A DNA stretch of 5,130 bases, from NCBI GenBank assembly GCA_947486675.1, contig CANKUF010000071.1:1-5130 (forward strand), given 5' to 3'. This document shows positions 1 through 5,130 of the stretch, piece by piece. The position numbers and the translations under genes were made by a program. Position 1 is the stretch's first letter; every line of letters begins with the position of its first letter. The notes beneath the pieces were generated by a model. It had not been told where the DNA came from and did not search any database. It worked only from the letters and a program-made list of their open reading frames with translations. The DNA comes from Acidimicrobiaceae bacterium (GTDB lineage: Bacteria > Actinomycetota > Acidimicrobiia > Acidimicrobiales > Ilumatobacteraceae).

Positions 1-939
1 GAAATTATTGGGTTTTACGACTCTGGGGACGGAGTTATGGAGCAGCGATATTCGTTGCTAAAAACCAACGATGTGCGTGGGATAGCCCCCAAGGGTGGAA
101 CGATTTTGGGCACTCGTCGAGGTGGACCATTCGACACGAACGACGGCGTTGCCAATGTACAACAGGCTTTTAGCGATTTACAGCTTGATTCACTGGTCGT
201 TATTGGCGGTAATGGATCGCTCACTGTGGCGTCGCGGTTATACGAAGAGTTTGGGCTACCTACCGTTGGAGTGCCGAAAACGATTGATAACGACGTAATT
301 GGCACCGATGCCACGTTTGGCTTTCAAACCGCGGTGCAAATAGCTACCGATGCAATTGACCGCCTGCACACCACGGCTGAAAGCCACGATCGCATCATGG
401 TGGTTGAAGTGATGGGTCGAGACGCGGGTTGGATAGCCCTGCATGCAGGTATTGCCGGTGGAGCCACCGCCATCGTGGTGCCCGAAGCCCCATTCGACAT
501 TGTTGAACTGACCGAGATCGTGAAACGACGTCACGACAACGGACGGTATGCATCAATTGTTGTTGTTGCAGAAGGTGCGAAGCCGAAAGTTGGCACGTTG
601 GAAATTCCACAACCAACGATGGATAAGAACGGTCACGCTTATAACGGCGATGTCTCGCGAGTGATCGCCAGCGAACTTGAAGCGCGCACGGGGTATGAGT
701 CGCGATTAGTGCAACTTGGTCATGTGCAGCGTGGCGGAACTCCAACAAGTTATGACCGTGTACTTGCAACACGATTTGGACTTGCTGCAGTTGACGCGTG
801 TGCGAACAAAGAATTTGGTCAGATGGTGGTGTTGCGCAGCGGTGAGATAAAGCGTGAATCAATGAAAGTGACGAGTGGAAAAACTCGCACCATTAATTTG
901 GATCTATACAACGACGTTGTTGCGTCATTCGTTGGCTAA
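1..939 (+). CDS. pfkA: 6-phosphofructokinase, group III (actinobacterial) type, 5'-truncated by window edge
   Basis: Phosphorylates fructose 6-phosphate to fructose 1,6-bisphosphate in glycolysis, in the cytosol. The frame is open from base 1 (E-I-I-G-F-Y-D...), so the real start lies upstream; by comparison with E. coli PfkA about 35 residues are missing, including the first GGDxxGxN nucleotide motif. The ATG at 37 is internal. Counting in-window codons: GGNGS at 69-73, PKTIDND at 92-98 with catalytic Asp (TID) at 96, MGRDAG at 138-143, PEAPFD near 161-166, HVQRGGTP at 241-248 followed by YDRVLATRFG. Gly at the fourth position of GGNGS (E. coli Gly104) is the ATP-type state; PPi enzymes have Asp. 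Lys in PKTIDND is typical of the mixed ATP/PPi group III found in actinobacteria. Oddity: Asn replaces the usual Asp/Glu in GG(D/E)GS. ATP as donor is inferred. It ends 14 bp from the convergent upp gene. Confidence 0.93.
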   Translation, partial: EIIGFYDSGDGVMEQRYSLLKTNDVRGIAPKGGTILGTRRGGPFDTNDGVANVQQAFSDLQLDSLVVIGGNGSLTVASRLYEEFGLPTVGVPKTIDNDVIGTDATFGFQTAVQIATDAIDRLHTTAESHDRIMVVEVMGRDAGWIALHAGIAGGATAIVVPEAPFDIVELTEIVKRRHDNGRYASIVVVAEGAKPKVGTLEIPQPTMDKNGHAYNGDVSRVIASELEARTGYESRLVQLGHVQRGGTPTSYDRVLATRFGLAAVDACANKEFGQMVVLRSGEIKRESMKVTSGKTRTINLDLYNDVVASFVG

Positions 940-953
940 CGCAAAACGCTCGA

Positions 954-1589
954 TCAGTGAGGTGGACCGAATTGTCGGTCACCTGCATCGCCCAAGCCCG
1001 GAACGATGAATGCATTTTCGTTAAGTCGTTCGTCGATTGATGCAGTCACAATGTGCAAATCCATCCCCGATTTTTCAAGATATGCAATACCTTCTGGTGC
1101 TGCAAGCACGCAGGCAATGGTGATTGGTTGTGGAGCACCGCGTGCTGCAAGAAGTTTGCATCCGTATTCAAGCGAACCACCAGTTGCAAGCATTGGGTCG
1201 AGCACGATGCAATGACGGCCATCAAGTCGTGACGGAAGTTTTGCCACGTATTCACTTGGCTGATGTGTTGCTTCATCGCGCTGTACGCCAACCACCGCAA
1301 TGTCGGCATCGGGCAGAAGTTCCATGGCGGCTGGCAACATGCCAAGACCGGCGCGAAGGATTGGTACAAGCACAGGTCGTTGCGAAATTTTGATGCCATC
1401 GGTTTCGGCAAGAGGAGTAGTCACACGAACCTTTGTCGTAGGAACATCGCGCAAAGCTTCAGCAATAACCACGAGCGAAAGTCGGCGCATTTCGGCTCGG
1501 AAGAATTGGTTCGAAGTATTTTGATCTCGAAGATGCGTGAGCGCTTCAGCAACAACAGGGTGATTGACAACGGTGACTTTTACGGACAT
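954..1589 (-). CDS. upp: Uracil phosphoribosyltransferase (UPRT)
   Basis: Cytosolic pyrimidine salvage enzyme: uracil + PRPP to UMP + PPi. The 211-aa product matches the usual UPRT length of about 208-210 aa and starts MSVKVTVVNHP, like family members. Visible motifs: ILRAGLGM at 77-84, the flexible RDEATHQPSEYVAKLP at 104-119, the PRPP loop LDPMLATGGS at 130-139, and the C-terminal uracil-binding IVPGLGDAGDRQFG at 195-208. The frame stays open upstream to 1655, but that would add 22 unconserved residues and overlap the divergent GNAT gene, so I chose the ATG at 1589. Its upstream 12 nt (GATAGG, AAAGAT) offer only a weak ribosome site or -10 box. It converges with pfkA and diverges from the GNAT-menC operon across 35 bp. 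No regulator site is recognisable. Identity is near certain; the start is likely. Confidence 0.96.
   Translation of the reverse strand: MSVKVTVVNHPVVAEALTHLRDQNTSNQFFRAEMRRLSLVVIAEALRDVPTTKVRVTTPLAETDGIKISQRPVLVPILRAGLGMLPAAMELLPDADIAVVGVQRDEATHQPSEYVAKLPSRLDGRHCIVLDPMLATGGSLEYGCKLLAARGAPQPITIACVLAAPEGIAYLEKSGMDLHIVTASIDERLNENAFIVPGLGDAGDRQFGPPH
961..983. terminator. Hairpin after pfkA, inside the 3' end of upp; possible bidirectional terminator
   Basis: A 9-bp stem with one bulged G: arm 961-970 (ggtggaccga), loop attg, arm 975-983 (tcggtcacc). It begins 22 nt after the pfkA stop on the plus strand and sits in the codons for the last conserved motif of upp on the minus strand. No T-tract follows on either strand, so it is not a classic intrinsic terminator. 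It could slow or stop convergent polymerases, or be a by-product of the conserved GDRQFG codons. Confidence 0.35.
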
Positions 1590-1610
1590 GTACCTATCTT
1601 TGCCGATGGG

Positions 1611-1616
1611 TAGAGT
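1611..1616 (+). promoter_or_regulatory. Predicted -10 box (TAGAGT) of the GNAT-menC operon, leaderless type
   Basis: TAGAGT fits TANNNT and ends 8 nt before the ATG at 1625, which would put transcription start at or within 1-2 nt of the start codon. No Shine-Dalgarno lies between them and no good -35 box is visible. The call rests on one degenerate hexamer plus spacing, so it is tentative. Confidence 0.35.
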
Positions 1617-1624
1617 TTTGACCA

Positions 1625-2347
1625 ATGTCGAATCCTTTGCGTATTCAGCTGGCACACAGCCCTGCAGATGCCGCGCTGATTTCGCAGGTCTTTGATGAGG
1701 TTTGGTCGGTGAAATCCATGGTTTCCCCAGAGATCATTGTGGCGTCTTTGCATAACGGGGCCTATGGGTCGGTGGTGTGGGACGGTGATCTGCCGGTGGC
1801 GGCGGCGTTTGCCATTGTTGGAAAATCACTCACCAAACAACCGAGCGAATTGAACCTGCATTCCCATGCCGCTGGCGTTGTTCAGTCGCATGCTGGCCAA
1901 GGCATTGGCGCACAATTGAAAATGCATCAATGGCAGTGGGCTCGTGAAAATGGTTTTGCCACCATTACGTGGTCATTTGACCCATTGGTTCGACGTAACG
2001 CTTGGTTCAACATGGTGAAACTTGGTGCACTAGTAACCAACTACTACCAAAATTTTTATGGTGAATTAGACGATGGAATAAACGCCGGCGAACAAAGTGA
2101 TCGTGTGCTGGTGCAGTGGCAGGTGTTGGCAGCAGGCGAGCCTCAGCCACTGGAAGTAGTGACGGAACAAGTTGGCGACATAGTGATTGCAACTCCTGAA
2201 AATATTGAGGTACTGCGCAAGACCGACAAGTCCGAAGCACAAGTGTGGCGTGCTCGGCAGCGTGCAGCCTTTGAAGAAGCCATTGGCAATGGTTTCTCAG
2301 TGCGAGGATTAAACGCAGAGTATTCATATGTCTTGAGCAGGGGATAA
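1625..2347 (+). CDS. GNAT-family acyltransferase, COG3375 type (candidate amino acid N-succinyltransferase)
   Basis: Expected to transfer an acyl group from acyl-CoA to an amine, in the cytosol. The 240-aa product has the COG3375 pattern: LHSHAAGV at 78-85, acyl-CoA loop SHAGQGIG at 88-95, then KMHQWQWARENG at 99-110, ITWSFDPLVRRNAWFN at 114-129, KLGALVTNYYQNFYG at 132-146, GINAG at 151-155 and SDRVLVQW at 158-165. The C-terminal third keeps the family's IATPE...VWRARQRAAFEEA...G pattern near 188-223. The ATG at 1625 gives a clean family-length N-terminus. The gene is first of a two-gene operon; its stop is 3 nt before the NSAR/OSBS start. In Geobacillus kaustophilus, a GNAT protein next to NSAR succinylates D-amino acids, so that role is inferred here. 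Donor and substrate are not readable from sequence; acetyl-CoA is possible. Confidence 0.85.
   Translation: MSNPLRIQLAHSPADAALISQVFDEVWSVKSMVSPEIIVASLHNGAYGSVVWDGDLPVAAAFAIVGKSLTKQPSELNLHSHAAGVVQSHAGQGIGAQLKMHQWQWARENGFATITWSFDPLVRRNAWFNMVKLGALVTNYYQNFYGELDDGINAGEQSDRVLVQWQVLAAGEPQPLEVVTEQVGDIVIATPENIEVLRKTDKSEAQVWRARQRAAFEEAIGNGFSVRGLNAEYSYVLSRG
2339..2343 (+). promoter_or_regulatory. Shine-Dalgarno-like site for the NSAR/OSBS gene
   Basis: AGGGG overlaps the last codons of the GNAT gene and lies 7 nt before the ATG at 2351. It supports that start and translation from a shared mRNA. It is the only clear Shine-Dalgarno sequence before any start codon in the window. Confidence 0.5.
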
Positions 2348-2350
2348 GTC

Positions 2351-3454
2351 ATGATTCGCAGAATTGAAATTGTGCGTGCTCACATTAATTTGGTGTCGCC
2401 ATTTCGCACATCGTTTGCAACTGAGGTAGATCGAGACTTGCTGTATGTGCACGTTGTGGGTGACGACGAAGAGGGTTGGGGCGAGTGTGTTGCAATGGCC
2501 GCACCGCTGTATTCGTCTGAATATGTAGACGGTTGCGAAGAAGCGATGAAGCGCTATTTGATCAAGATGGTTACGCCAACAACGACGGCCGAAGAATTTG
2601 TGCAGAAGGCGTCGGTAATTCGTGGCAACTTCATGGCGAAGGCAGCAATTGAAGCCGCGCTATTGGATTATCAATTGCGCAAAGCCAACATGTCGCTCGC
2701 GACGTTCCTCGGTGCCACACAAACCAAAGTTGCATCTGGTGTGTCGGTGGGAATTCAGCCAACGATTGATGACCTGCTGCGCGTGGTTGCTGAATATCGC
2801 GCAGATGGCTATGTGCGCATCAAATTGAAAATTGAACCTGGCCTTGACATTGATCGTGTGCGTGCAGTGCGTGAAGCATTTGGTCCAGACATGTTGTTGC
2901 AAGTGGACGCCAATGCTGCGTACACCGTTGACGATGCGGCGCACCTTGCCAAGCTTGACGAATTCAACCTGTTGTTGATTGAACAACCACTACCCGAAGA
3001 AGACATTGTTGGCCACGTGGAGTTGAGCAAACGTGTTGGCACCCCGATTTGTTTAGATGAATCCATCACTTCGTATGACGTTGCACGTGGTGCACTCGAC
3101 ATCAATGCGTGTTCCATTATCAACATCAAACCAGGGCGCGTTGGTGGGTACTTGGAATCAAAACGCATTCACGACCTGTGCGTGTCACGCGGAGTTCCTG
3201 TGTGGTGCGGGGGAATGTTGGAAACCGGAATTGGCCGCGCTGCCAACCTTGCACTTGCTGCGCTTCCTGGGTTCACGCTTCCAGGAGACACATCGGCATC
3301 AAAGCGCTACTTCTCTCAAGATGTAACGACGCCATTTGAATTAGTTGATGGTTACATCGACGTGCCAAACACAGTTGGCATTGGTGTGCGACCGATTACT
3401 GAAGTACTGAGCCCAATGACGTCGCGCGTCGACTCGTACACCATTACGAAGTAA
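2351..3454 (+). CDS. menC: N-succinylamino acid racemase / o-succinylbenzoate synthase (enolase superfamily)
   Basis: Cytosolic enolase-superfamily enzyme of the NSAR/OSBS subfamily. Members dehydrate SHCHC to o-succinylbenzoate (menaquinone pathway), racemise N-succinylamino acids, or do both. The 367-aa protein is full family length. The N-terminal capping domain has PFRTSF at 17-22 and WGEC at 43-46. The barrel carries catalytic K158-x-K160, metal ligands D186 (VDAN), E211 (IEQPL) and D236 (LDES), second catalytic K260 (NIKPGRVGG) and GGMLETGIGRAAN at 287-299. Each key residue sits three below the numbering I recall for Amycolatopsis NSAR (K163, D189, E214, D239, K263). R263 matches that enzyme's R266, reported to favour racemisation. 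The gene follows the GNAT gene by 3 nt with an AGGGG ribosome site, which favours N-acylamino acid racemisation; no men genes are in view. The symbol names the family, not a proven reaction. Confidence 0.9.
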   Translation: MIRRIEIVRAHINLVSPFRTSFATEVDRDLLYVHVVGDDEEGWGECVAMAAPLYSSEYVDGCEEAMKRYLIKMVTPTTTAEEFVQKASVIRGNFMAKAAIEAALLDYQLRKANMSLATFLGATQTKVASGVSVGIQPTIDDLLRVVAEYRADGYVRIKLKIEPGLDIDRVRAVREAFGPDMLLQVDANAAYTVDDAAHLAKLDEFNLLLIEQPLPEEDIVGHVELSKRVGTPICLDESITSYDVARGALDINACSIINIKPGRVGGYLESKRIHDLCVSRGVPVWCGGMLETGIGRAANLALAALPGFTLPGDTSASKRYFSQDVTTPFELVDGYIDVPNTVGIGVRPITEVLSPMTSRVDSYTITK

Positions 3455-3456
3455 CG

Positions 3457-3475
3457 GTTACGCGTTTAGCGTGAC
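3457..3475. terminator. Short hairpin at the menC / split-barrel gene convergence
   Basis: Arms gttacgc (3457-3463) and gcgtgac (3469-3475) pair over 7 bp, one of them a G-T wobble, around the loop gttta. The hairpin starts 3 nt after the menC stop and overlaps the last codons of the opposing gene. No T-tract follows directly. A competing smaller palindrome, gtaac-g-gttac (3451-3461), contains both stop codons. This is a weak terminator candidate. Confidence 0.25.
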
Positions 3476-3886
3476 GATGACTGCAGTTTCGGGTTGGTCT
3501 TTGTTTTTCCCAAAATGTTCGGAGAACCACAAGTAGATCGAAAACACTGTGTAGGTGAACCCGTATTTGTGAGCAACGGCGTCGCGGACTGTTTCGGCTT
3601 CAATGCCACTAATGACAATTGCGGTTCCACCCACTATTGGTGAGCCCTCAACAATTCGGCCGCGAATGTCGCACGGCTGCACGGTGACCGTGTTGGTGTG
3701 GGCAAGGCGTTTTGCTTTGCCAGCGTTGGCGTCAATAGTGAATCCGAATACGTTTGGTCCGCGAGAAGGAAGCGGCGCGACCCACACTGGAGTAGCGATC
3801 GGAGTTCCGTTCTTGCGAGTGGAAACAAACGAGATGTACTTGGCCGCATGTATTGCGTTTAATGAGGACGAGCCTGAAGTATTCAT
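3458..3886 (-). CDS. PPOX-class (split-barrel) F420/flavin-dependent oxidoreductase, Rv2061-like
   Basis: Small cytosolic split beta-barrel protein of the pyridoxamine-phosphate-oxidase-like superfamily. The 142-aa product resembles the Rv2061c group, predicted to use coenzyme F420. Visible: AAKYISFVSTRKNGTPIATPVWV at 14-36 without gaps (the beta-hairpin opening typical of the group), FGFTIDANAGKAKRLAHTN at 47-65, whose Lys/Arg cluster would contact cofactor phosphates, then TVQPCDIRGRIVEGSP at 68-83 and the terminal YGFTYTVFSIYLWF at 108-121. Cofactor (F420 versus FMN) and substrate are unknown. The frame is open upstream to 3961, but that extension translates tRNA-Pro, so I chose the ATG at 3886. 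This start is 4 nt past the tRNA CCA end, with no Shine-Dalgarno and no -10 box in place, suggesting cotranscription with the tRNA. It converges on menC with 3 bp between stops. Confidence 0.85.
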   Translation of the reverse strand: MNTSGSSSLNAIHAAKYISFVSTRKNGTPIATPVWVAPLPSRGPNVFGFTIDANAGKAKRLAHTNTVTVQPCDIRGRIVEGSPIVGGTAIVISGIEAETVRDAVAHKYGFTYTVFSIYLWFSEHFGKNKDQPETAVIVTLNA

Positions 3887-3890
3887 GTAC

Positions 3891-3967
<77 letters not shown>

Positions 3968-3979
3968 CTAACGGGCATC

Positions 3980-3985
3980 ATCCTA
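3980..3985 (-). promoter_or_regulatory. Possible -10 box (TAGGAT) for tRNA-Pro
   Basis: On the minus strand TAGGAT ends 12 nt before the mature tRNA 5' end, which would give a leader of about 6 nt for RNase P to remove. No convincing -35 box lies 16-18 nt upstream, and transcription could instead come from the small gene upstream. A 5-bp hairpin (tcatc/gatga, 3978-3992) overlaps it. This is the only thing I see in the 50-bp gap. Confidence 0.3.
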
Positions 3986-4017
3986 GCGATGACAAGTGAA
4001 ATACAGGCGAGAGAAAA

Positions 4018-4287
4018 CTATGCGCGCTTTGCAGCACGAGCCAAGCGACGAGCAGTTTTGCCAATCGGTTGTAAGTGGCGATGGTCAAGGTCGCCAATTT
4101 CGGTGCCGTTGGAAAAACGCACGCGGTAACGAAGCCAGTTGAAGCCATTGGCCAAGATGACCTTGCCCTCCGTGCCAACAGGAAGTCCGTCCACTTCAAC
4201 GGTGAGGGAGACCAAGTCGCCCATCTTCAGGTTGATCTGGCCCTCATGGGGCGTTGCGAGTGCATGGGGCTTCCACGAGGCTGTCAC
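4018..4287 (-). CDS. Small basic protein with an SH3/KOW-like beta-barrel core, function unknown
   Basis: I do not recognise a named family. With the GTG start the product is 89 aa. Residues 22-75 look like one small beta-barrel: MGDLVSLTVEVDG, then GLPVGTEGKVIL with the VGTEG turn typical of KOW/SH3-like folds, then WLRYRVRFSNGTEIGDLDHRHLQPI. The tail from 76 (GKTARRLARAAKRA) is rich in Arg/Lys, so RNA or ribosome contact is a guess. No signal peptide or membrane segment is seen. Two starts are possible: ATG at 4224 (68 aa) with no ribosome site, or GTG at 4287, 8 nt after a TACCCT -10 box. I prefer GTG because it mirrors the divergent tig start. Downstream are tRNA-Pro (50 nt) and the split-barrel gene on the same strand. 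Confidence 0.65.
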   Translation of the reverse strand: MTASWKPHALATPHEGQINLKMGDLVSLTVEVDGLPVGTEGKVILANGFNWLRYRVRFSNGTEIGDLDHRHLQPIGKTARRLARAAKRA

Positions 4288-4295
4288 GAATGCAA

Positions 4296-4301
4296 AGGGT
4301 A
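4296..4301 (-). promoter_or_regulatory. Predicted -10 box (TACCCT) of the small basic protein gene
   Basis: On the minus strand TACCCT fits TANNNT and ends 8 nt before the GTG at 4287, the geometry expected for a leaderless or nearly leaderless mRNA. It shares two base pairs with the tig -10 box. The -35 region (near TGGTTT, 4324-4319) is weak and would lie in the first tig codons. Confidence 0.45.
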
Positions 4302-4305
4302 CACT
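4300..4305 (+). promoter_or_regulatory. Predicted -10 box (TACACT) of tig, leaderless type
   Basis: TACACT fits TANNNT and ends 9 nt before the GTG at 4315, leaving room for a leader of only about 1-3 nt. There is no Shine-Dalgarno in the intervening ttgcgccct. No convincing -35 box is present. Confidence 0.5.
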
Positions 4306-4314
4306 TTGCGCCCT

Positions 4315-5130
4315 GTGAAAACCATTATTGAGACCCTCGAGGGCAACAAAGTCAAAGTGTCGGTGGAAATTGACGAGGTCGAGTTCGACCGCAATATTGA
4401 CCAGGCATTCCGCAAAATCGCACAAGAAGTTCGCATTCCGGGCTTCCGCCAGGGCAAGGCTCCACGCCAATTGCTCGAGGCGCAAATTGGCACAGGGGCT
4501 GCACGCTCACAGGCCATTCAAGATGCAGTACCCGAGTACCTGTCGCAAGCAGTTCGGGAAAACAAGATTGACCTCATTGCAACTCCTTCTATTGAAGTGA
4601 CGAAGGGCGAAGTCGAAGGCGTTGTCGGATTCGACGCAACGTGCGAAGTGCGACCTGTTATCACCGTTGGTGGTTACAAAGGTTTGCGAGTTGAGCTTCC
4701 GTCAATTGCAGTGAAGGACAGCGAAGTAGACGACGCAATTCGCAGCGAACAGTCGCGTCACGGCAAGTTGGAAGACGTTGATCGCGCAATTGCAAAGGGT
4801 GATCATGTGTCGCTCGACTTAAGCGGTGTTCGCGAAGGCGCGCCAGTGCCAGGACTCAACGTTGAAGATTGGGCATACGAAGTTGGCAAGGCTTGGGTAT
4901 CTCCAAGTTTCGACGACAAGTTGATTGGCAAAAAAGTTGGCGACAAGGTGGAATACACCGAAGCACCAAACGGAACCACCGACGAAGCAGAGATGACTGT
5001 CGTTGTAAAAAAAGTGCAAGAGATGGTGCTTGAAGAACTCAACGATGAGTGGGTGTCGAGCCACGTTGCAGAATTCGACACGGTTGATGCGTGGAAGTCC
5101 GCCTTGCGCAAGCGCTTGGAAGACATGAAG
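4315..5130 (+). CDS. tig: Trigger factor, ribosome-associated chaperone, 3'-truncated by window edge
   Basis: Binds the ribosome at the exit tunnel and shields nascent chains. The window holds 272 codons of a protein usually about 430-480 aa long. The N-terminal ribosome-binding domain carries the signature GFRQGKAP at 43-50. A linker with CEVRPVITVGGYKGLRVELP follows at 110-129, then an FKBP-like PPIase domain from GDHVSLDLSG (162-171) to about 235, and the start of the C-terminal arm (EELNDEWVSSHVAEF near 240-254). The start is GTG at 4315, giving MKTIIETLEGNKVKVSVEID, which aligns with family N-termini; no ATG is available in frame. In the PPIase domain the usual PGFE turn reads PSFD (197-200), so isomerase activity may be reduced. 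The gene diverges from the small basic protein gene, with 27 bp between start codons. The frame is still open at the right edge. Confidence 0.95.
   Translation, partial: MKTIIETLEGNKVKVSVEIDEVEFDRNIDQAFRKIAQEVRIPGFRQGKAPRQLLEAQIGTGAARSQAIQDAVPEYLSQAVRENKIDLIATPSIEVTKGEVEGVVGFDATCEVRPVITVGGYKGLRVELPSIAVKDSEVDDAIRSEQSRHGKLEDVDRAIAKGDHVSLDLSGVREGAPVPGLNVEDWAYEVGKAWVSPSFDDKLIGKKVGDKVEYTEAPNGTTDEAEMTVVVKKVQEMVLEELNDEWVSSHVAEFDTVDAWKSALRKRLEDMK

Larger units (their letters stand above)
4292..4309. promoter_or_regulatory. 18-nt near-palindrome in the tig / small gene divergent promoter
   Basis: GCAAAGGGTACACTTTGC is symmetric at 16 of 18 positions; only the G/A pair at 4298/4303 breaks it. It contains the -10 boxes of both divergent genes. 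This could be an operator for a dimeric repressor acting on both, or symmetry that arises because two back-to-back -10 boxes share TA/AT ends. No known operator is recognised. Confidence 0.45.

Noticed and set aside
395..862. 155-aa open frame antisense to pfkA
   Set aside because: It lies fully inside a well-conserved kinase gene, has a low-complexity Gln/His/Arg composition typical of antisense reading, and shows no recognisable motif or start signal.
37..939. pfkA start at the ATG at 37
   Set aside because: The frame is open back to base 1 and the residues before the Met fit the PFK family. The N-terminal nucleotide motif is missing, so the gene begins before the window.
1590..1655. 22-residue N-terminal extension of upp
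   Set aside because: It exceeds the normal UPRT length, overlaps the start of the divergent GNAT gene and its promoter, and looks unlike UPRT N-termini. The ATG at 1589 fits better.
3978..3992. 5-bp hairpin (tcatc-ctagc-gatga) between tRNA-Pro and the small gene, as a terminator
   Set aside because: The stem is too short and has no T-tract. It overlaps a better -10 candidate, and such stems occur by chance.
4227..4265. Minus-strand 12-codon mini-ORF (MHSQRPMRARST) ending 2 nt before the ATG at 4224, as a possible leader peptide
   Set aside because: If the small gene starts at the GTG at 4287, this stretch is inside its coding region in another frame. There is no ribosome site or attenuator-like structure to support it.
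4288..4485. Extension of the small basic protein to an ATG at 4485 (155 aa)
   Set aside because: The added residues are antisense to the conserved tig N-terminal domain and would cover both divergent promoters. The extension is a shadow frame.

Overview
The window reads as an ordinary bacterial chromosome segment, most likely from an actinobacterium (Actinomycetota) of moderate GC content. The grounds are an actinobacterial-type phosphofructokinase with a PKTIDND motif, an Rv2061-like F420/flavin split-barrel protein, several genes that look leaderless (a TANNNT -10 box 8-9 nt before an ATG or GTG and no Shine-Dalgarno), and a tRNA-Pro beside the trigger factor gene. A planktonic Acidimicrobiia-like lineage is my guess. 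It is inference only; no rRNA or marker phylogeny is available here. I see no mobile element, CRISPR array or phage gene.

Layout. 1-939 (+) is the 3' part of a 6-phosphofructokinase gene that enters from the left edge. It converges on upp (uracil phosphoribosyltransferase, minus, 954-1589) across 14 bp. upp diverges, across 35 bp, from a two-gene plus-strand operon: a COG3375-type GNAT acyltransferase (1625-2347) and, 3 nt later, an enolase-superfamily NSAR/OSBS enzyme (menC family, 2351-3454). That operon converges, 3 bp apart, on a minus-strand unit that reads, in transcription order, small basic protein (4287-4018), tRNA-Pro(UGG) (3967-3891) and a PPOX/F420-type split-barrel protein (3886-3458). 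The small protein gene diverges from tig (trigger factor, 4315 to the right edge). The two GTG start codons are 27 bp apart, around an 18-nt near-palindrome that holds both predicted -10 boxes.

Function. pfk (glycolysis), upp (pyrimidine salvage), tRNA-Pro and tig (nascent-chain folding) are housekeeping. The most informative pair is GNAT plus NSAR/OSBS. The same two families form the first two steps of a described pathway that converts D-amino acids irreversibly to L-amino acids: N-succinylation, racemisation, then desuccinylation. The active-site residues, including an Arg three positions after the second catalytic Lys, are compatible with N-succinylamino acid racemase activity. The desuccinylase is not in the window, and a menaquinone (OSBS) role cannot be excluded.

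Coding is dense: no stretch over 300 bp lacks a gene. The longest gene-free gap is 50 bp (3968-4017), between the small gene and the tRNA. I found no wholly new system. The best leads are the D-amino acid salvage pair, the tig divergent promoter palindrome, and the tRNA-mRNA dicistron.
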